NCBI GenBank assembly: GCA_050011195.1
Contig: JBEKJO010000027.1
Coordinates: 1 to 64,000 of the forward strand
DNA length: 64,000 bases
Source of the DNA: PALSA-1440 sp050011195
Lineage (GTDB): Bacteria > Verrucomicrobiota > Verrucomicrobiia > Limisphaerales > UBA8199
Direction: 5' to 3'
Positions 62,039 to 64,000 of the stretch are shown one piece after another. The position numbers and the translations under genes were made by a program. The notes beneath the pieces are model-generated. The model saw nothing but the letters and a program-made list of their open reading frames with translations. It had not been told where the DNA came from and searched no databases. How positions within the stretch are numbered: the first letter of the stretch is position 1; every line of letters starts with the position of its first letter.

Positions 62039-62485
62039 TCAGCCCGGGACGCCGGTAATGTAGGTTTGCAACTGGCTGATGGTGGTGTGCTGGGCGGAGA
62101 TAATCCAGTTCACCAGGTCCCCAATCGAAACGATGCCCATAATCTTGTCGCCGTCCAGCACGGGGAGGTGCCGGAAGTGATGATCGGTCATCAGTCGCAG
62201 GCATTCCTCGACGGTGTGGGACGGGCTCACGTGGATGACGTGGCTCGAAAGGATTTCCCTCACCGCCGTCGTTTTGGACGCCTTGCCCTTGACCACGATC
62301 TTGCGGGTGTAGTCGCGTTCCGAAATGATGCCCACCAGTTTGTTGTTCTCCGTTACCAGCAGCGCGCCGACGTTCTTGTCGGCCATCATCACGATGGCCT
62401 CGAAAACCGTGGCGTCCGGGGAGATGGACCAGACGGTGTTGCCTTTATGGCTGAGAATCTCGCTAATCGTTCCATTTGGGTTCAT
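62039..62485 (-). CDS. Tandem CBS-domain protein
   Basis: The 148-residue protein consists of two CBS domains (VWSISPDATVFEAIVMMADKNVGALLV..LVGIISERDYTRK and HVSPSHTVEECLRLMTDHHFRHLPVLDGDKIMGIVSIGDLVNWI). Stand-alone CBS pairs bind AMP, ATP or SAM and act as energy-state sensors. The start ATG 62485 is preceded by an in-frame GTG three codons earlier. It is divergently placed from TauE and has no obvious target nearby. Confidence 0.88.
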   Translation of the reverse strand: MNPNGTISEILSHKGNTVWSISPDATVFEAIVMMADKNVGALLVTENNKLVGIISERDYTRKIVVKGKASKTTAVREILSSHVIHVSPSHTVEECLRLMTDHHFRHLPVLDGDKIMGIVSIGDLVNWIISAQHTTISQLQTYITGVPG

Positions 62486-62610
62486 TGCTGACACAGCTTA
62501 TCACGGCCCGGCGCGAATGACACGAGATTTCTTGCGGGGATAGACCGCCCACAGCGGGAGAGGAGTGGAGAAGGGGATCGGTGAAGCGGCGCGGGTGCGC
62601 GCGCGGGAGT

Positions 62611-63387
62611 TCAATGAACAAATTCCTTGTAGAAGGTCGCCGCCGAAATGAGGAAGCCGATGAGGGTGATGATTTGCCGGACGCGCTGCTGCGGAATTCG
62701 TTGGGCGTAATGGGAACCCAGGAAGTAGCCGAGCAAGGCTCCCGCGGTCATCACCCCGGCTTTGGGCCAGTGAACCAGGCCGGCGAGAATGAACCACACC
62801 GCGGCGACCAGGTTGATCAGCGAGGTGAGCATGGTCTTTAGGGCGTTCATCTCGTGGATGTTGCTCAAGCCGATGAACCCCAGGGAGGCGAGCATGAGGA
62901 TGCCGATGCCGGCGCCGAAGTAGCCGCCGTAAATGGCCACCGCGAGCTGGAACAGAATGGCTCCGCCCACTGCAGGATGTTTCCCTTCGCGCGAGGCCTG
63001 GGCGCCGAAGTTGGCCAAGCGCCGGAAGGTGCCTTGGGCCAGGAACAGCACGGTGGCAAACAGGATCAGGAACGGCACCAGTTTGGAGAAGGTCTGGTTG
63101 CTGGTGCAGGTGAGCAGGACGGCGCCGATCAACCCCCCGACGGCGCTGACGGGCGCAAAGCGCCAGAGCCAGGGCCGGATGGGGTCGAGATGTCTCCGGT
63201 AACCGTAAATGCCCCCCGAGGTGCCAATGACCAGAGCCAGCGTGCTAGTGGCGTTGGCAATGATCGGCGGTGTGCCAAAGACGAGCAGCGCAGGAAACGT
63301 CACCAGCGTCCCGCCGCCGGCCACGGCATTGATCGCGCCGCCCGCTGTCGCGGCGACCGTTAGCCCCAGGATTTCAGTCACCGACAT
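62611..63387 (-). CDS. TauE/SafE-family membrane transporter
   Basis: The 258-residue protein has about eight membrane helices in two pseudo-repeats (TAGGAINAVAGGGTLVTFPALL with the conserved Gly-rich helix and VAIYGGYFGAGIGILMLASLG), the TauE/SafE pattern. Substrates in the family are sulfite, sulfoacetate or similar organosulfonates. No sulfur-metabolism genes are close. It is probably monocistronic. Confidence 0.88.
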   Translation of the reverse strand: MSVTEILGLTVAATAGGAINAVAGGGTLVTFPALLVFGTPPIIANATSTLALVIGTSGGIYGYRRHLDPIRPWLWRFAPVSAVGGLIGAVLLTCTSNQTFSKLVPFLILFATVLFLAQGTFRRLANFGAQASREGKHPAVGGAILFQLAVAIYGGYFGAGIGILMLASLGFIGLSNIHEMNALKTMLTSLINLVAAVWFILAGLVHWPKAGVMTAGALLGYFLGSHYAQRIPQQRVRQIITLIGFLISAATFYKEFVH

Positions 63388-63472
63388 TCTTGGCGCGGGA
63401 GGATAAAGGTGGATCAGTGCAACTCAAGGGCAACCTGTGAAGCGAGCGCTCTGCATTCAGAAACCCATTTTG

Positions 63473-64000
63473 CTACGAATAAGGAAGCAAGACCTTGACC
63501 AAGGCGTCGAGTTGGCGGCGGCTGTGTTCGCTGGAGATGACAAAGCGAAAGTAGCCGCCCGGGGGGCCGCCGGGATACTTGATGAACGGCGGGTAAATGC
63601 CCGCTGCCAGAAGAGCGCGGTTCAAGCGGGCCGCTTCACTCGCGCGCCGGGGGAGCAGGGGCACAATCGGCCCGGGCGTTTCGGCCAGCGGCAGGCCAGC
63701 TTCGCGCAAGGCGGCTTTCACGTAGGCTGCGTTCCCGACCAGTCTTCGCCTCAGGCCCTTGTCCGCCTTGAGTATCCGCACGCCTTCCAGTGCTGCGTTG
63801 ACCAGCGGCAAGGGTGGGGCGGTGCTGCCGACGAACATCCGGCTCCGGTCCAAGATTTGCTGGCGGAACCGGGCGGTTCCGAGAATCGCGCCGCCATAAG
63901 CGCCGAACGCCTTGCTCAACGTGACAGTTTGAATGATGCGGCGGCGGCCCACGCCCGCATGTTCGAGCGCGCCCTGGCCGGTGCGGCCCAGGACCCCGGC
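63473..64000 (-). CDS. PLP-dependent aminotransferase (BioF/KBL-type), C-terminal part
   Basis: The window ends inside this gene; the last 175 residues are present. AGVLGRTGQGALEHAG leads to the PLP lysine in TLSKAFGAYGG, then GRFRQQILDRSRMFVGSTAPPLP and a small C-terminal domain. This is the alpha-oxoamine synthase family, such as 8-amino-7-oxononanoate synthase or glycine C-acetyltransferase. Context to decide is outside the window. Confidence 0.88.
   Translation of the reverse strand, partial: AGVLGRTGQGALEHAGVGRRRIIQTVTLSKAFGAYGGAILGTARFRQQILDRSRMFVGSTAPPLPLVNAALEGVRILKADKGLRRRLVGNAAYVKAALREAGLPLAETPGPIVPLLPRRASEAARLNRALLAAGIYPPFIKYPGGPPGGYFRFVISSEHSRRQLDALVKVLLPYS

Overview
The window is GC-rich, gene-dense chromosomal DNA of a Gram-negative bacterium, most likely a Verrucomicrobiota member close to Pedosphaera/Limisphaerales. 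This is inferred from gene content, not from a marker gene. The pointers are Lnt and a heptosyltransferase-type enzyme (outer membrane and LPS); an ECF sigma factor next to a membrane Ser/Thr kinase with TPRs; DUF2723-like and TMTC-like membrane-TPR proteins; secreted proteins ending in a module typical of this phylum; and very many short dispersed repeats. One tRNA (Glu, UUC) and no rRNA were found.

Layout. 0-7.3 kb: typA, a DUF465 protein, a receiver-PAS-PP2C regulator and a TMTC-like TPR membrane protein. 7.5-11.1 kb: accessory island with a HEPN-like protein, a protein with a C-H-D residue set, a Sel1-repeat/AAA+ ATPase and a protease remnant. 11.8-17 kb: miaB, a membrane protein, a GT9 enzyme, a receiver-histidine kinase and a YggT-like protein. 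17-20.6 kb: gltA, sucC and sucD in one block. 20.9-30.3 kb: ECF sigma factor, kinase, secreted protein, lipoprotein and a large modular secreted protein broken by a frameshift. Three genes here (kinase, lipoprotein, modular protein) are preceded by the same promoter-like sequence, TGCAACC-N16-TCTGTAT or a close variant. 31-41.5 kb: lnt, a ClC transporter with an unusual insertion, and an envelope-glycan operon. 41.6-47.5 kb: small proteins and the ilvE-mcsA-mcsB-clpC operon. 47.5-52.6 kb: tRNA-Glu, nuoA, an HD hydrolase and a secreted glycosidase-like protein among four copies of one palindromic repeat. 52.7-56.2 kb: small accessory genes (zinc ribbon, J-domain/Sel1, coiled-coil and membrane ORFans). 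56.2-64 kb: an ABC-2 permease pair, a HAD-Nudix fusion, folB, a CBS protein, a TauE-type exporter and a truncated aminotransferase.

The repeats are the most striking feature. Contiguous arrays of 7-mers or 8-mers without spacers occur at no fewer than eight loci and several run inside reading frames. One forms almost the whole N-terminus of an ABC permease. Two multi-copy palindromic families (about 100-175 bp), a third hairpin family (one copy inside a gene, in frame), a 330-bp two-copy repeat and several single-copy palindromes account for most intergenic DNA. The best candidates for undescribed biology are the ECF-kinase regulon with its promoter motif, the heptamer/octamer arrays, the HEPN/C-H-D/Sel1-AAA island and a 24-bp three-copy repeat at 55.2-55.9 kb that carries a consensus -35 box.
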